Shown in pieces: positions 36,521 to 49,700 of a stretch of DNA of 64,000 nt. The first letter of the stretch is position 1. Every line of letters starts with the position of its first letter. The position numbers and the translations under genes were made by a program. The DNA lies in assembly GCF_964355755.1 (NCBI RefSeq), contig NC_092673.1, positions 15,755,001-15,819,000 of the forward strand, read 5' to 3'. The notes under the pieces are model-generated. The model did no database searches, was not told where the DNA came from, and saw nothing but the letters and a program-made list of their open reading frames with translations. The stretch comes from Antedon mediterranea. Taxonomy: Eukaryota; Echinodermata; Crinoidea; Comatulida; Antedonidae.

Positions 36521-37394
36521 ATGAAAGGAAAAAAGTGGAAAAAATACCATAGAATATAACAATATATGATAATACAAGTAAAATTAGAATGTGAAAATTT
36601 AAAGTGAAAACATTAAAATAATGTTTTATTTATATGGTTTATATGATTATAAATTCAACTTACAAGCTTTGTTGTTAAATTTCCCATTATTTAAAACCAA
36701 TTTTTCACAAATTAATAAATTACATTTACATCAGAATTCGTATGTGTTGCAGTATGTTATTACAGATAGATTAACAGTTTCAGCAACATCAATTTGTAGC
36801 AATTTGCCTGACCAATCAGAATCTTTCTATCCGTTTTACAAATTGATACAGTTTTTTTATATACATATTTTGCTTTTTTTTATATAACTCATGTCTACGA
36901 ATAAGCAACAACTAATTATAAAAAATGGGAATTTTTTGTGAATTTCTCTTTTTATGTGGCAATAACTTTAATTTATACAGCACACTTTATACTGTTTATG
37001 TTATTATGTACATACCAGTTATTATGACAACCTGTAAAGTTAAATCTACTGTAGTAACAGTACTATTGTATTGAAACATTTATCAAATCTTATTAGGAAG
37101 ATGACTTTAAAGTTGTTTTCAGTGACTTAGAACAAGAACAAAAAAGTTGAGTTCCACTTGCACTTGCAGCTACATGTATAAATTCAAACAATATAATTTG
37201 AGTAGTTTACACTTTTTTTAAATTTTTCAAGTATTATTAAAATATAGATTTAATAATAATATGCCGGTCTTACATAGTGCTTAATGCACAAAGCCTCTAA
37301 AGCGCTCCACATTTTACTACCCCAGTAATGTTTTGGATCAAACACGTCTGGAAACATACTCCTATAATGTTTCAGCTAGTAATCAGCGCAGTTG

Positions 37395-37500
37395 TGTTTT
37401 TACCTATACCAGGTACCCATTTGTACACCTGGATAGAGAGAGGCAAATGCTACAACATGCATGTTAAAGAACGCAGTACATTCTTCGAAAAGTAGTAGTT
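37395..37500 (+). repeat. SINE-tail-like fragment ('accaggtacccatttgtaca')
   Basis: Contains accaggtacccatttgtaca, cctggatagagagaggcaaa, 'ttaaagaacgcagtacattcttcga'. The last block resembles ttaaagaacctagtacatct in the fragment at 41740. Confidence 0.5.
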
Positions 37501-37972
37501 CTATTTTCCTTTGTCATAGGCAGATGGTTTTGTCTGTATGATTTTCAATTTCCTTGATGATCCATGTGGATTTTGGTTGTCCTCTTGGTCTTCTTACCTT
37601 TCTGTTTAATTCATTTCACAGGAGCCTCTTTGGGGAGGTATACATACCATTGTAATCTTACTTTTTTTATATTGTATAGTATAGCTCCAGTCTGTTTGAT
37701 ATATAGCTTGATATAAGTCCATGTTTTTTATTTTGTCAATCCATTTAATGTGTATAACATGTTGCTTATGATTGTTACCTACTAATCAATTCTGTTAGAC
37801 ATTGCATTATCCTATAATGATATTTTCAAAAGTATAACGTTTTGAATTAGTATATAATATTGATGCAGATGTGAACACACTATAACAACCATTTTAAATG
37901 TAGGCCTACAGTCGACATCATTTAGTGTTCTGCCTTTTTATCAGTCAGCTTATCTCTCATATTGCTTTTCTA

Positions 37973-38110
37973 AAGATCTGTCTTCACTATCAAAACTAGT
38001 TTGACAAGAAAAGTGTGTGATGTGTCCAAATAGGGTAGTGATATGCCCAAATGTAGTAGTGATATAACATTATCATGTCTATACTGTATGGTCACATCAC
38101 ATTGTTTTAT
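37973..38110. mobile_element. MITE family M, copy 2 (right end degraded)
   Basis: Left end agatctgtcttcactatcaa, then aactagtttgacaagaaaag and two 'agtagtgatat' modules as in copy 1. A clear matching right end is not visible. Confidence 0.65.
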
Positions 38111-38406
38111 CACATAATAAGTCTACTCTTTTCTTGTTTTCAATTATCAAAAATCATATTTAGTCTTTCATTCTCATTCACAATTTCCTCTTTCATCCAT
38201 TCCATCTTCTCCTTCGATTAATTTTCATTGTTTAACTAAGTTTGTTTATTTTGATTTGCTTTCACTCTATTTTTTTGTAATACTAATTAAATCATGTTGA
38301 TCCAAAATTTTGTTTTCGAAGATATTTATTCTGTTATGAACTTAAAGTAGTCAATCCTTGGAGCAGATAGGTTTAAATGATGTACTAACCAAATGCTATC
38401 ATTTAG

Positions 38407-38590
38407 GTAACTGGTCTTAGAGCCTTGGTCATTGGTCCAGATGATGTTCTGCTGGTATGGAAAGATTCTTGTGTTCATTCCCGATGTTTAAAGACATATC
38501 AAGTTGAGAAGTCTGATTCCTCGGAAGGACCCTTTATGCAAGTTAACCAGTTTGATTTGATCTTCACAACTTTTGTCTTTTCAAAAAAAG
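38407..38590 (+). CDS. IDUA: IDUA exon h (C-terminal fibronectin-III-like domain)
   Basis: The acceptor catttag ends at 38406 and the donor gtaaat starts at 38591. It starts VTGLRALVIGPDDVLLVWKD, continues SCVHSRCLKTYQVEKS and ends TTFVFSKK with one leftover base. It aligns with human [20 protein letters not shown]…SKCLWTYEIQF; LRAL, L(V/L)W, CLxTY and FVFS are conserved. The Cys of SRC aligns with human Cys577, the partner of the Cys in exon g. The frame runs on open into the intron, but the phase to the last exon supports splicing here. Confidence 0.95.
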
Positions 38591-39827
38591 GTAAATTCAG
38601 TTGTTTTGTTTTTTTCAGTCTAAACACAATACTACTCATATCATTTGTCCACAAATATATTTTATTAATATTTATTACTGTTAAGTGTTACATTTTTTTT
38701 TATTTGATGTTTCCTTACTCATAATTGGTATAAATGTGCAAACATTTTCAAAAAACTGTTGAATGAAAGTAGAAATCATAGCAAACATGTATATTACATT
38801 TGAAATGATGTCATGGCTAAACAACATTCAGCAATTGTCAAATTATTATTATTATTATTGGACTTAGAAAATGAAAATAGATTGCAAGGATATATATATC
38901 AGTTATTATTCACCTTAATAAAAGTTTCCTTGATATCTTTACTTTTCATTGAATTATTTTAAACATTGTTTTACTGCATTTTGAGTAATACACTTTTCAC
39001 ATCTGCAAAACTAAACAAGTTGTAACCAGGTTTGCATAGTGTGAATACAATTTGGTGGAAAATCACACTGATGATTCAGATTCATACTTTATTCTTATCC
39101 ATTTCTTGAAATTCCATTGCTTGCATTAAAAATTACATGCCTATTTTTGTTCAGAGATGTTCCGAGTCCTTACTGCGCACGTGTATTGCCCAGGTATCAA
39201 ACTGACCAAGCATAGTAATCAAATAGCGCACAACTACAAGATTTCTCAGGTGTATGAAAATGTGTAATAAATCAGGAAATCAAACCTGGTTACCTCAAGT
39301 TGTTAAAAGTTAACATGTGAAAACACTACCCAGAACGTAAAAACATGAGATAGAGCTTCTGTACCTCACAACATTTTCCAGTCAAATCTTGTTTTCGGCC
39401 AACCTCTACTACTATACAAAGAAATTATATGAAGGAAAAATATAGAATATATATATAGAATAATGTAAGCTTAATTTCTTATCCATCCTGTAATTAGTGA
39501 GTTGCTCGCTGCTGGATGAGCATGCAATAATAACAAAAATTAGTAAATAAAATTGTATAGCTGTCATTTTACTGTTAATTAAAGTAAAGATGAGTATATT
39601 CATTCTAAACATAATATGAGTTGTTTGAAGTGTCTTAACCACCCTCTTAATACTCCAATAACATAGTACTGTATATAAATACCAACTTAAACAACAAGTT
39701 TCTTGTCTGCATTTGCATCCTTTTTCAATGCTGCTTCTTAGTTTTTGGTACTTTTTTCAATTTTTTGGAAAAACATTCTAAAAATAAAACACAAAATAAT
39801 TGTTTCATAGTATAACAATATTAATTA
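38591..39827 (+). other. IDUA intron 8, 5' part
   Basis: AT-rich intron sequence. No gene or repeat recognised before repeat A at 39828. Confidence 0.55.
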
Positions 39828-40480
39828 GAAAGCCACTCCGAGAGTGCATACCTCCGCCTACTGTAAAATTCTCCTACATAAGATTTCTCCGGTAAAAAAA
39901 AAATATATATATATTTGTGTGTGTCTTAATGCTGTTTGTGATTGAGGCTAATTTCACTACAAGCATGTGTATGCGAGTTTGGTGTAATGGTTATGTAACA
40001 AGCCTTTCAATTAACAATAGCTTCAATTGACTAACAATAGAACAGCAACCCGAAAATCAAACGAGTGAATTTGAAAAGAAATAGGTTTTTTAAACTACTC
40101 GCATCAAAAAACGTGCACATTAAATCAAATTATGTTTTAAAATTACAAATCACAAATTATAACTCTTAATTGCCTCTTGTACAAAAATGAAGTTTTTTGG
40201 ACAAGTAGTTCTCGAGAAAATGCAATTTCAGTTTACTTGTTACTTTAAGACTGCTCGCCGGCTTTTGAAAAATTCTGTCCTATCTTTTAACACTAGCAGG
40301 TCTGAAAAGTATACTCAAAAAGTGGTCCAGAATTGGGACCATGGTCCCAAATGGTCCCAAAATTTAATGGAATGGTCCTTGACCACATATCTATCTGTAT
40401 ATTCATTTTGGTAAAGATCTTGTAATTGCTTTTTGAGTAATCCTGCTAACAAACAAATGAAAGCACTCAGAAACTGAGTG
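39828..40480 (+). repeat. dispersed repeat A, fullest uninterrupted copy
   Basis: Starts gccactccgagagtgcatac and ctccgcctactgtaaaattc. It continues through 'gaacagcaac…aaacgagtgaatttgaaaag', 'ggacaagtagttctcgagaaaatgc', 'cgccggcttttgaaaaattctgtcct', tttaacactagcaggtct and 'tggtccttgacc' to cctgctaacaaacaaatgaa. It is non-coding. It supplies the uninterrupted comparison for the copy split by the 4-kb element. Confidence 0.8.
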
Positions 40481-41739
40481 AAGTACTTGGCAAAATATAT
40501 CCACTGACTGGGAGCATGTTGAAAGATACAATTTTTGCTTTAGGTATTATCTTTACATGGTTAAAATACTGATAAGGTTAATAATTTGTTTAAATAATTT
40601 TTAATGCAAACAATTCCGGCATTGCAACAATGACCTTTCTAAAATCAAGTTTGACCAGAATAATGGTCGAGGAGTGTCTTGAAACTGTACAGATTTGCGG
40701 CGCCTCTGCCTTAACCCATGTAGTAATATATCAATTTACCTGAAAATCAATAGGCATGTTCTGTAAGTATATACCTGATGAAATAAGGAAGGACACACGC
40801 TGGTTCTAACAAAACTACTTATCAACTTACAATAGTTTAATTTGAATAACAATAGAACAGCAACGCCAAAAACAAACGGGTGAATTTGAAAAGAAATAGG
40901 TTTTTTTAAACTACTCGTATAAAAAAGCTGGTACACTGAATCACATTAGGCGCAGGAGCCCCGGATAGCGTTACGAAGTCGTTAACTCTGTCAGCCCATG
41001 GTCAACCCAACTAATGTGTTTTTCCCAAGGACAACTTATCAATAACTAAACTTTGTCACCACCCATAAGTGTGCTGTTCATTTCCTATTGACCAATGAAC
41101 ACCAATGTAACTGGACCTGAGTTTCTTGCTATTCGACCTTGGGTGCAAATTATACAATTAATTGATGTTAAGGCCACTGACTACTCTTTTCTGTATAGAA
41201 ACACTGAATTGACTGAATAATAAGAAAACCCTACAATAATTTCTACTACTACTTGATATGGTGTTATACAAGAACTATATTAAAAGAATTGAATGTATGG
41301 AGAATGAAAAGTTAAACGTTATAACTTATGTAAAACATCACTTAGATGATATCTATCAGATATATCATTTTCTAAAAATTGTTTCATTAGTTAGAATAGA
41401 TCACGGAAAACCAATACCAATACTGATCTGGACTCGGAAATTCAAAATGTAGCAGGCAACGTTTCACCAATGAAAACTTTCAAGACAAACAAAGTATCAT
41501 AATTATCATGATATCCATTTTTATTTAATAACGATAAATGGATATAAATATTTCGTCTTTTTTGTTATTTTGTGATGGAAAATATATTGAGTGAATATTG
41601 GCACTGAGCTTAAATGTTCCCCGTCCCCTTAATGTCCGCTTTATAGGAGTGTTCCCTCAGTAAAGATTTGCTGTTTTTCCCCTTAATAATAAATTATGAT
41701 GTCCATCTTATCTCAATTTTAATGTGCTACACTCGATAA

Positions 41740-41920
41740 TAGAATACACATCTAGCTCGTGTGTACTTTAAAGAACCTAGTACATCTTTCGAGACGAGTG
41801 GAGGGTTACCCCGGGTGTATTAGTACATCACAGCCACTGATCACCAACTGGGCCCTCTGGGAGACCAGTCTTTGACTGAAGAGGTTACCCAGTATAAATA
41901 TATATTTCAATTCAATTCAA
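41740..41920 (+). repeat. SINE-tail-like fragment inside the 4-kb element
   Basis: Contains ttaaagaacctagtacatct, 'cgagacgagtggagggttaccccgg' and gggccctctgggagaccagt, ending in a ttcaattcaattcaat run. The ccctctgggaga block is shared with the SINE at 29345-29590. Confidence 0.55.
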
Positions 41921-41934
41921 TAGAATAACTGTAC

Positions 41935-43930
41935 AGTAGGCTCCCATTTGATGCAATGTGTTACCCAATGTGCTCAATTTGATTGTGCTACCCAAATCCA
42001 TGCTATCCATTTGAAATAATTTGCTATCCATTTGAAAGAATGTGCTACCCGATAATCCGTATAGAATAATGTACAGTACAATTATATCCATTTGATTGTG
42101 CTACCTAATGTGCTATCCATTTGAAAGAATGTGCTATCCATTTGAAAGAATGTGTTACCCGATAATCCGTATAAAATAATGTACAGTACTATATCCATTT
42201 GATTGTGCTACCTAATGTGCTATCCATTTGAAAGAATGTGCTACCCGATAATCCTTATAGAATAATGTACAGTACTATATCCATTTGGCTGTGCTACCTA
42301 ATGTGCTATCCATTTGAAAGAATGTGCTATCCATTTGAAAGAATGTGCTATCCATTTGAAAGAATGTGCTACCCGATAATCCGTAGGCTATAGAATAATG
42401 TACAGTACAATTATATCCATTTGATTGTGCCAAATAATGTGCTATCCATTTGAAATAATGTGCTACCCGATAATCCTTATAGAATAATGTACAGTACTAT
42501 ATTCATTTGATTGTGCTACCCAATGTGCTATCCATTTGAAATAATGTGCTATCCATTTGAAATAATATGCTATTTGAAAGAATGTGCTACCCGATAATCC
42601 GTATAGAATAATGTACAGTACAATTACATCCATTTGATTGTGCTACCTAATGTGCTATCCATTTGAAATAATGTGCTATCCATTTGAAATAATGTGCTAT
42701 CCATTTGAAAGAATGTGCTATCCATTTGAAAGAATGTGCTACCCAATAATCCGTATAGAATAATGTACAGTACAGTACTATATCCATTTGATTGTGCTAC
42801 CCAATGTGCTATCCATTTGAAAGAATGTGCTATCCATTTGAAAGAATGTGCTACCCGATAATCCGTATAAAATAATGTACAGTACTATATCCATTTGATT
42901 GTGCTACCTAATGTGCTATCCATTTGAAAGAATGTGCTACCCAATAATCCTTATAGAATAATGTACAGTACTATATCCATTTGGCTGTGCTACCTAATGT
43001 GCTATCCATTTGAAAGAATGTGCTACCCGATAATCCGTAGGCTATAGAATAATGTACAGTACAATTATATCCATTTGATTGTGCTACCTAATGTGCTATC
43101 CATTTGAAGTAATGTGCTACCCGATAATCCTTATAGAATAATGTACAGTACTATATCGATTTGATTGTGCTACCCAATGTGCTATCCATTTGAAATAATG
43201 TGCTATCCATTTGAAATAATGTGCTATTTGAAAGAATGTGCTACCCGATAATCCGTATAGAATAATGTACAGTACAATTACATCCATTTGATTGTGCTAC
43301 CTAATGTGCTATCCATTTGAAATAATGTGCTATCCATTTGAAATAATGTGCTATCCATTTGAAAGAATGTGCTATCCATTTGAAATAATTTTCTATCCAT
43401 TTGAAAGAATGTGCTACCCGATAATCCGTATAGAACAATGTACAGTAGGCCTACTATATCCATTTGACTGTGCTACCTAATGTGCTATCCATTTGAAATA
43501 ATGTGCTACCCGATAATCCTTATAGAATAATGTACAGTACTATATCTATTTGATTGTGCTACCCAATGTGCTATCCATTTGAAATAATGTGCTATCCATT
43601 TTGAAATAATGTGCTATCCATTTGAAAGAATGTGCTATCCATTTGAAATAGGCCTAATGTGCTATCCATTTGAAAGAATGTGCTACCCGATAATCATAGA
43701 ATAATGTACAGTACTATATCCATTTGATTGTGCTACCTAATGTGCTATCCATTTGAAAGAATGTGCTATCCATTTGAAAGAATGTGCTATCCATTTGAAA
43801 GAATGTGCTACCCGATAATCCGTATAGAATGCACAGTACAGTTATATCATAGTTATATCCATTTGATTGAACTATCTATTGTGCTATCCGTTTGAACTAA
43901 TGTGCTGTCTGTTTGAAATAATTCAGGTTT
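41935..43930. repeat. 2-kb satellite array, 21-bp unit GTGCTATCCATTTGAAAGAAT with higher-order blocks
   Basis: Runs of one to five 21-bp units (gtgctatccatttgaaagaat or ...gaaataat) are separated by a recurrent ~65-bp spacer: gtgctacccgataatccgta, tagaataatgtacagtacta, tatccatttgattgtgctac. Roughly a dozen such higher-order blocks are present. Two long blocks (about 42370-42640 and 43020-43290) are nearly the same, indicating block duplication. Confidence 0.95.
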
Positions 43931-45393
43931 TTTTTTTAATATGTTTTGCTATCCATTTTAACGTGCTAAACAAGTTACATATTTGTTGATATAAATTTGC
44001 GGTACACCACGTAGGCCTATATTAGTTCTGAAAAGAACTGTTGAGTTGCTTGACGTTTCGATTTAGGCCTACTCCAAAGTCAAAGTCTCCAAAGCTATTC
44101 CATCATGTCGTATTCGGGGAATCGCCCACAAGTGTTTTCTCAGAGAAGGGTATGTTCTGTATGGGGTTCTGTATGCTATTTGTTAATAATGTACAAAAAA
44201 TGAAATAAAAAATCCTATAATTATCGGTATGTACGGAGGAAGCTCGAACAAGACGAAGCGCGAAACAAATAAAAGCGCAGCGCGAAACATCTGAAATGAT
44301 ATACAATTTCTCAAAACATGAAAACACAGAATATATTATATTAATATAACTTTTTAATATTTCCAAAGGCTCGGACAAGGAAGAAGGGCCTTAAAAAACT
44401 GAATTGCTATATGTTAGACCACATTTCCATAACTTTTCAAAACTCATCGAACCCTCTGCTAGTAGGCCTAATTAATATAGGAGCGTATCGCCAAATCATT
44501 AGAGAAAAAAAAACATGGCATGAAGATGTAATTAATCAAACAACGGCCAAAGAATACCAACAATTTTAATTTAGGTTTCGATTCGTAATTACTAATGTGG
44601 TGGACTAAGCCTAGTTTGAAACTATAGTGACCATTTATTTTAGAAAGAAAGATAGACAAATTTGTTTCCATCTCCATGTTATTGTTAATACCAAGGCACT
44701 TTTCAATTAAAAATTCTGGCCTAGTATTCTTGCAAGGTCGTCACAGCTCCAGTTACAAAGGTCGTCACAGCTCCAGTTACAAACGGTGATACAAAGTGTC
44801 AATCATTTGACCATTGAACAGCCCACTGGTAGGATAGTCCTTGAAACCGTCCGTAAAACACATTAATCACTCACATCAGTCATGCCGCTAATGGTTGAAA
44901 ACCTCACTTTTTGGGGTTTTCAAACGTAACGCTATCCGGGGCTCCTGCGCCTAATGAACTTTTGTTTTAAAATTAAAAATCACAATTTATAACTCTTGCC
45001 TCTTGTACAAACATGATGTTTTTTGGACAAGTAGTTCTCGAGAAAATGCAATTTCAGTACACTTGTTACTTTAAAACTGCTCGCCGGCTTTTGAAAATTG
45101 TCTCCTATCTTTTAACACTAGCCGGACTGACAATAATATCATTTTTATTATTTGTGAAGTTATTAATAAACCAATTTTGTTGATTTTCAATAGGCATGGT
45201 CTGAAGGTATATACCTATCTACACCCAAAAATTTAGAACGATAACTTGAAAACTGTAGGCGCCATCGTGCTAACAAACAAACATACAAACATACAAACAA
45301 AGTGAATACTATACTTGGCAAAATTCTTTTTTGCCAAGTAACAAACAAACAAACATGCTACCAATTACATATACCTCATTGGCGGAGGTAAAT

Positions 45394-46170
45394 AATGCTA
45401 CGTCAGTAAAAGTTGTAAAAAGCTAGTAAATGATCATAAAAAAAACTCATTATAACATGATTTAAAATGATAATATTCAGTATTTTTATATGATTTCAAA
45501 TACCCATTTTGGTTATACTAGCGCACATTGATAATGGATTGGATACTATTAAAAAATCAGTGAGAAGTTTACCACTGTGCGCTAATATACTATTTTGCAA
45601 TGAAATTATTACATTATTTTCTGCATAAACTGACGAAATACTCTTTAAAGATATTTTGAATGTGTTTTACAATACAGAAGATTACATTGAAATGACCTTC
45701 TGTGATAGTATTGACATTTATCATTTTTCAATTAATTGTTTAAAAAATACTGAATAATAACACGCTATTAAAATATTTTATTGACTGTGAAGCAAATTCA
45801 ATTTATAGAAATTAATAGGCAGATGAAAAATATTTCATTGAAATACAATGATACTTTAAAATATCAACATACATAATATGTATGTTGTCTAAAAAATGAA
45901 TAACGAACTTGAAAAAAATTTAAGTTTGACAAATAATTATTTGGTAATCATTAAAAATAGAGATACAGTCAGACCTAAGAGACAAGTTATTATTATTAAT
46001 ATTATTATATCTGATATTGTATGTTTCTTAATAGAGCGACATGTCAGTTTTCAGAATTTTACACATTTCTGAAAACTAAAAAAAAATTTAAAAGTAACGT
46101 AAAGTCATTTGCTACAACAACAAGTAGATATTAGTATGATGCGGTTTTGAAACTGCATTATTGGAAAAGT
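45394..46170 (+). other. IDUA intron 8, between repeats
   Basis: AT-rich sequence without recognised features. Confidence 0.5.
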
Positions 46171-46179
46171 CTGGTATTA

Positions 46180-46700
46180 TCAACAGTAACTGATTTTCCA
46201 ATTACAGACCTATATCAAACCTACCTTTTCTCTCAAAGTCTCTTGAAAGAATTGTTTCATTCAAGTTTTCTAATCATATCTTTGAACACAAACTTTTTCC
46301 AGTTTCACTGTCAGAATACTGTATGGGTCACAGTGTTGAAACTGCACTTATTCGATTGCACAATGGCATCATACAAGCGCTTGATAATGCTGGCATCTCC
46401 TTGATTTTTCAAGTGCATTTGATAATGTTAAGCACAGCATACTTTTGACCTTGCTATCATCTCTTTTCGGAGTTAGTGGCACGGTCTTAATATATTGGTT
46501 TGGATCGTACCTATGTGATCGTCAGGTCTCTGTAATTATTCGGGAAACATCATCTCAGTATAAGCACTGTTTGGGGTGTTCCCATGTAGCGTTCCGTCTG
46601 CTTCCTCTAAACATCTATTAACAGTGCCATCTCTTCAGCACAAAACCAAACCATACGGTCAACGTTCCTTTTCCTTTCAAGCACACAATGCCTTTGATAA
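46180..46700 (+). pseudogene. LINE remnant: CR1/Jockey-type reverse transcriptase with internal deletion
   Basis: The plus strand reads NYRPISNLPFLSKSLERIVS, then MGHSVETALIRLHNGIIQAL. After a frameshift it reads SAFDNVKHSILLTLLSSLFG and YWFGSYLCDRQVSV. These are RT blocks 'NYRPIS.LP..SK..E', 'GHS.ETAL' and 'FD.V.H..L...L..'. It then jumps directly to SSKHLLTVPSLQHKTKPYGQ and RSFSFQA, which is the C-terminal 'LtvP…yG.R.Fs..aP' block. The palm motif region (YADD) between them is missing, so this is an internally deleted dead copy. Confidence 0.85.
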
Positions 46701-49700
46701 ATTTTTTAATTGGTTGTATATCAATTTCTGTTTGTTATCATTATTAATGAGGTATATCACAGGATGTCTTTTATGTAGACAACTATGCAATACCTCAACA
46801 AACTTTTAAATAACAACTACAAAATAATGTATCATTCCTATTTTACTTTATTCAAAAGTACCTGAGGATATTGGTATATTGATTAATCTTTATGACTTGT
46901 TATTTTATAGAGAAAAAAACCAACGTAGATTGTGGCTAATTTGTCTGTCTTTTTGTATTACACTCTACATACAGTATTGTTCAAATGTTTTTGAAAAACA
47001 TTCATTATAGCTTAGCAACATTCTACATGATGTATAAATGCTACCCTTGGGGAAAAGGTTAATTTAATGTGAAGCTATTATTAACTGTGAGTAGATCCAT
47101 ATGCTGTATACATATAATATTACACCTGTCTAACTAACAATGTTGCACCTGCATTTTGTTACCAGTACAGTATAATGTTGGTTTAGAAAACAAGGAGTTT
47201 TTAGTATCGGAGCACGGTATGATACACTACTGTATCACCAGTTCATATTGTAATGATAAATGTAAATTAATTTTATGATTGATCTGGCTGTTGACATGAA
47301 TGTTCGATAATCTAGTGGAGGAATCCGGCTCCTTTTATTCTATTATAATATGTTAATCCTGCATTTAATGTCTATGAATATCATGATTATAAACATGATA
47401 TAATACAGTACTTGCTAAAAATGTTTTGCTTGTCTGCTTTCTAATAAAATTGTGAATCATGACGTGATCAACAGCAATAATTAATGATATATTCAAAATA
47501 CAATAGAACCAAGCAAAATGTCCCCTTTAAATTAGGTGTTGGTCTTGGAATATATATTGATTGTTTGACAGGAAAGTGTCCCCTTAATAGGAGTCTCTTC
47601 TGAATAGAGGTTCTACTCAGCTATAAAGTTGTATTTACACTTTTCATTTGATTGAAAGATTATGGGTCATATGGCATGCAATAGTATACAAATAATGAAT
47701 GTTTATGAGTGTAATGATACAAATAATAGCATTGAGTTGATATATAACCTTGAATCATTTACCAAATGCCATTATTTGTACCCTTACACGAATATAAAAC
47801 ATTCATTATTTGTTTTTTAACATCTAAATAGATTCCTGTCATTTGAATAAAAAAAAAAGGGTAGGCCTAGCAAAGGCCTACATTTGATTCACATTGATTA
47901 AAACAGTAACATTTGGTTTTTAATAATATATTCAATTTTATATTAATAAACACACCTACTGTAGCTAAAATGCTTAGGCCTAGCCTAATACTAACAGGCC
48001 TAGGCCTACTACTGTACGAGAGGCTGAAAGCTGAAAGGCAGCACCAAATACGAAACTTTGACAGGCAACTGAAACTCATCTAGGCTAATTATGTTATTTC
48101 CAACGATTCCACGTCTTGTAGAGATGTTCCCATTAATGAATGGGATTGATTTAATTAATTAAATCCTAAAAATGATCTAAAGCTAATTTAAATGCTTTAT
48201 TGATCTAAATTAGTACATATATCTCTCCAAATATGTACTTCCATCGTGAAACCAGTCATGACATTCAATATTCACGGCGAAAGTACAAAATAGGTGGTGC
48301 TGTTGTATTTCAAAAGCATAGTATAAAAAAAAATATTTTCCTATTATTATTATTATTATATTATCCTACATATTCCTATTTTCCCGCCTATTTTTAAACA
48401 AACATCTTTTACTACACCAAAGAGTTTTGATTGTTAGAATGTGTTGTCACGGTTGTTACCCAAATGGTGATTGGTTTCCATGTGCTCGAGTTCGTAACAT
48501 TTTAAAGTGCTTATGGCACCCTTGACTTTATTATTGATAACTGTTGTTTGTACATATTGTAATGTAGCCTGACAGCTTTAGTGAATTCTTGATATTTGGT
48601 ATGAAGCTACTGTAGTCTGGGTTCCAGACGGAGTTTTGTCTTAATATTAGTTAAAAGATAAATATTTTGGCACAGATGGCGTTTCATACGTATACTACTT
48701 GATTTTGGATACTCCGTCTGGGGAAACACGCACAAGTCACGTGGTTTGACACCAAGAATTCTTGGTGCATACGATTATCCGGTTGACTAGTTTCAGCTGC
48801 ATGCGATTGGCTACTCACTCGTACACCGTGTAAATATTCATATTTCAGAATTTCAAAGACTAACAACTAAGATGATGCGCATGCGCTATGTTACGTTTAG
48901 ACAATGTGTACTTGGGTACATTTATGAAAGTTCTGAAGGCTAGAAATTATTTTATATGCCTAGTAGTAGTCTGGTAAACATTTGATGGGATCTTTGAAAC
49001 ATGAAAACTCGTCTTGATATATGATAAGCTAGCTTCTCCGCAAATCAAACATTGAATGGATCATTTAATTATTACGCGGAGATAATTTTGATTTAATTCC
49101 CACCGAGACCCTGTCCTGTTCAGTGTGGTGGTGTAGCCCTGTTGTGTGCCGGTGGTATGTAGGCCTACTTCATTGGCGTTTTATTTGGCAGGTCATACGT
49201 GCGAGTTGAGTAGGACCTACGAAAGAGGCCTAGGCCAAGGACTAAACAATTAATAAACAAAACAACTTGGCATTACTATTTTATATTTCAACAGTCTCGA
49301 TCGTACATAAGCACTGGTAGGCCTACGTACTCGATCTCTTTCATTTTGAAACAAAATGATCATTGGTTGATTCGAAATCCATATTTACATACCGCCCGCC
49401 CCATATAGCCAAATACGGTATGATAACCTACGTCATTCTTATCGTATGTTTGCGGTCTGCAAATCGATTTCTATACGTGTTTCACAAGTCTGTATTTTCA
49501 GACAAAAATCGCGGTCGAAATAAAAACAAATAAATTAAAAAAAAAGATAATACAGACTTGGGGCAAGTCTAGTATGAAGCATACATCTTGATTAAATGTC
49601 CTAGGTTAATTTATAATCTATTTTCATCAACTTTTCTGAATTCTAAAATGGAAAAAGATAGATAGTACTCATGAACTTATTATTAAATGCCTCCTAACCA

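Larger units (their letters stand above)
34646..38406 (+). other. IDUA intron 7, remainder
   Basis: AT-rich intron with SINE-like pieces at about 35490, 36349 and 37395 and a truncated MITE at about 37973. No coding segment was recognised. Confidence 0.55.
40949..44951. mobile_element. 4.0-kb inverted-repeat element carrying an internal satellite
   Basis: A perfect 27-bp terminal inverted repeat, GGCGCAGGAGCCCCGGATAG… (40949-40975), matches its inverse complement at 44925-44951. TA lies outside on both sides. The interior is a 2-kb tandem array plus unique flanks, including a 24-bp direct duplication (aaggtcgtcacagctccagt, 44735-44782). No transposase-like frame is seen, so it is non-autonomous. 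The uninterrupted repeat A copy at about 40130 shows what the target looked like. Confidence 0.85.
40737..45393 (+). repeat. dispersed repeat A, copy interrupted by a 4-kb insertion
   Basis: The left part (40737-40948) carries 'gaacagcaacgccaaaaacaaacgggtgaatttgaaaag' and 'aaactactcg'. The right part (44952-45393) resumes with ttttgttttaaaattaaaaa, ggacaagtagttctcgagaa and cgccggcttttgaaaa. It ends in an acaaacaaacaaac run and attggcggaggta. The left-hand arm also contains aatcaataggcatgttctgt, whose counterpart (aataggcatggtctgaaggt) lies near 45190, so the copy is rearranged or composite. Confidence 0.75.
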
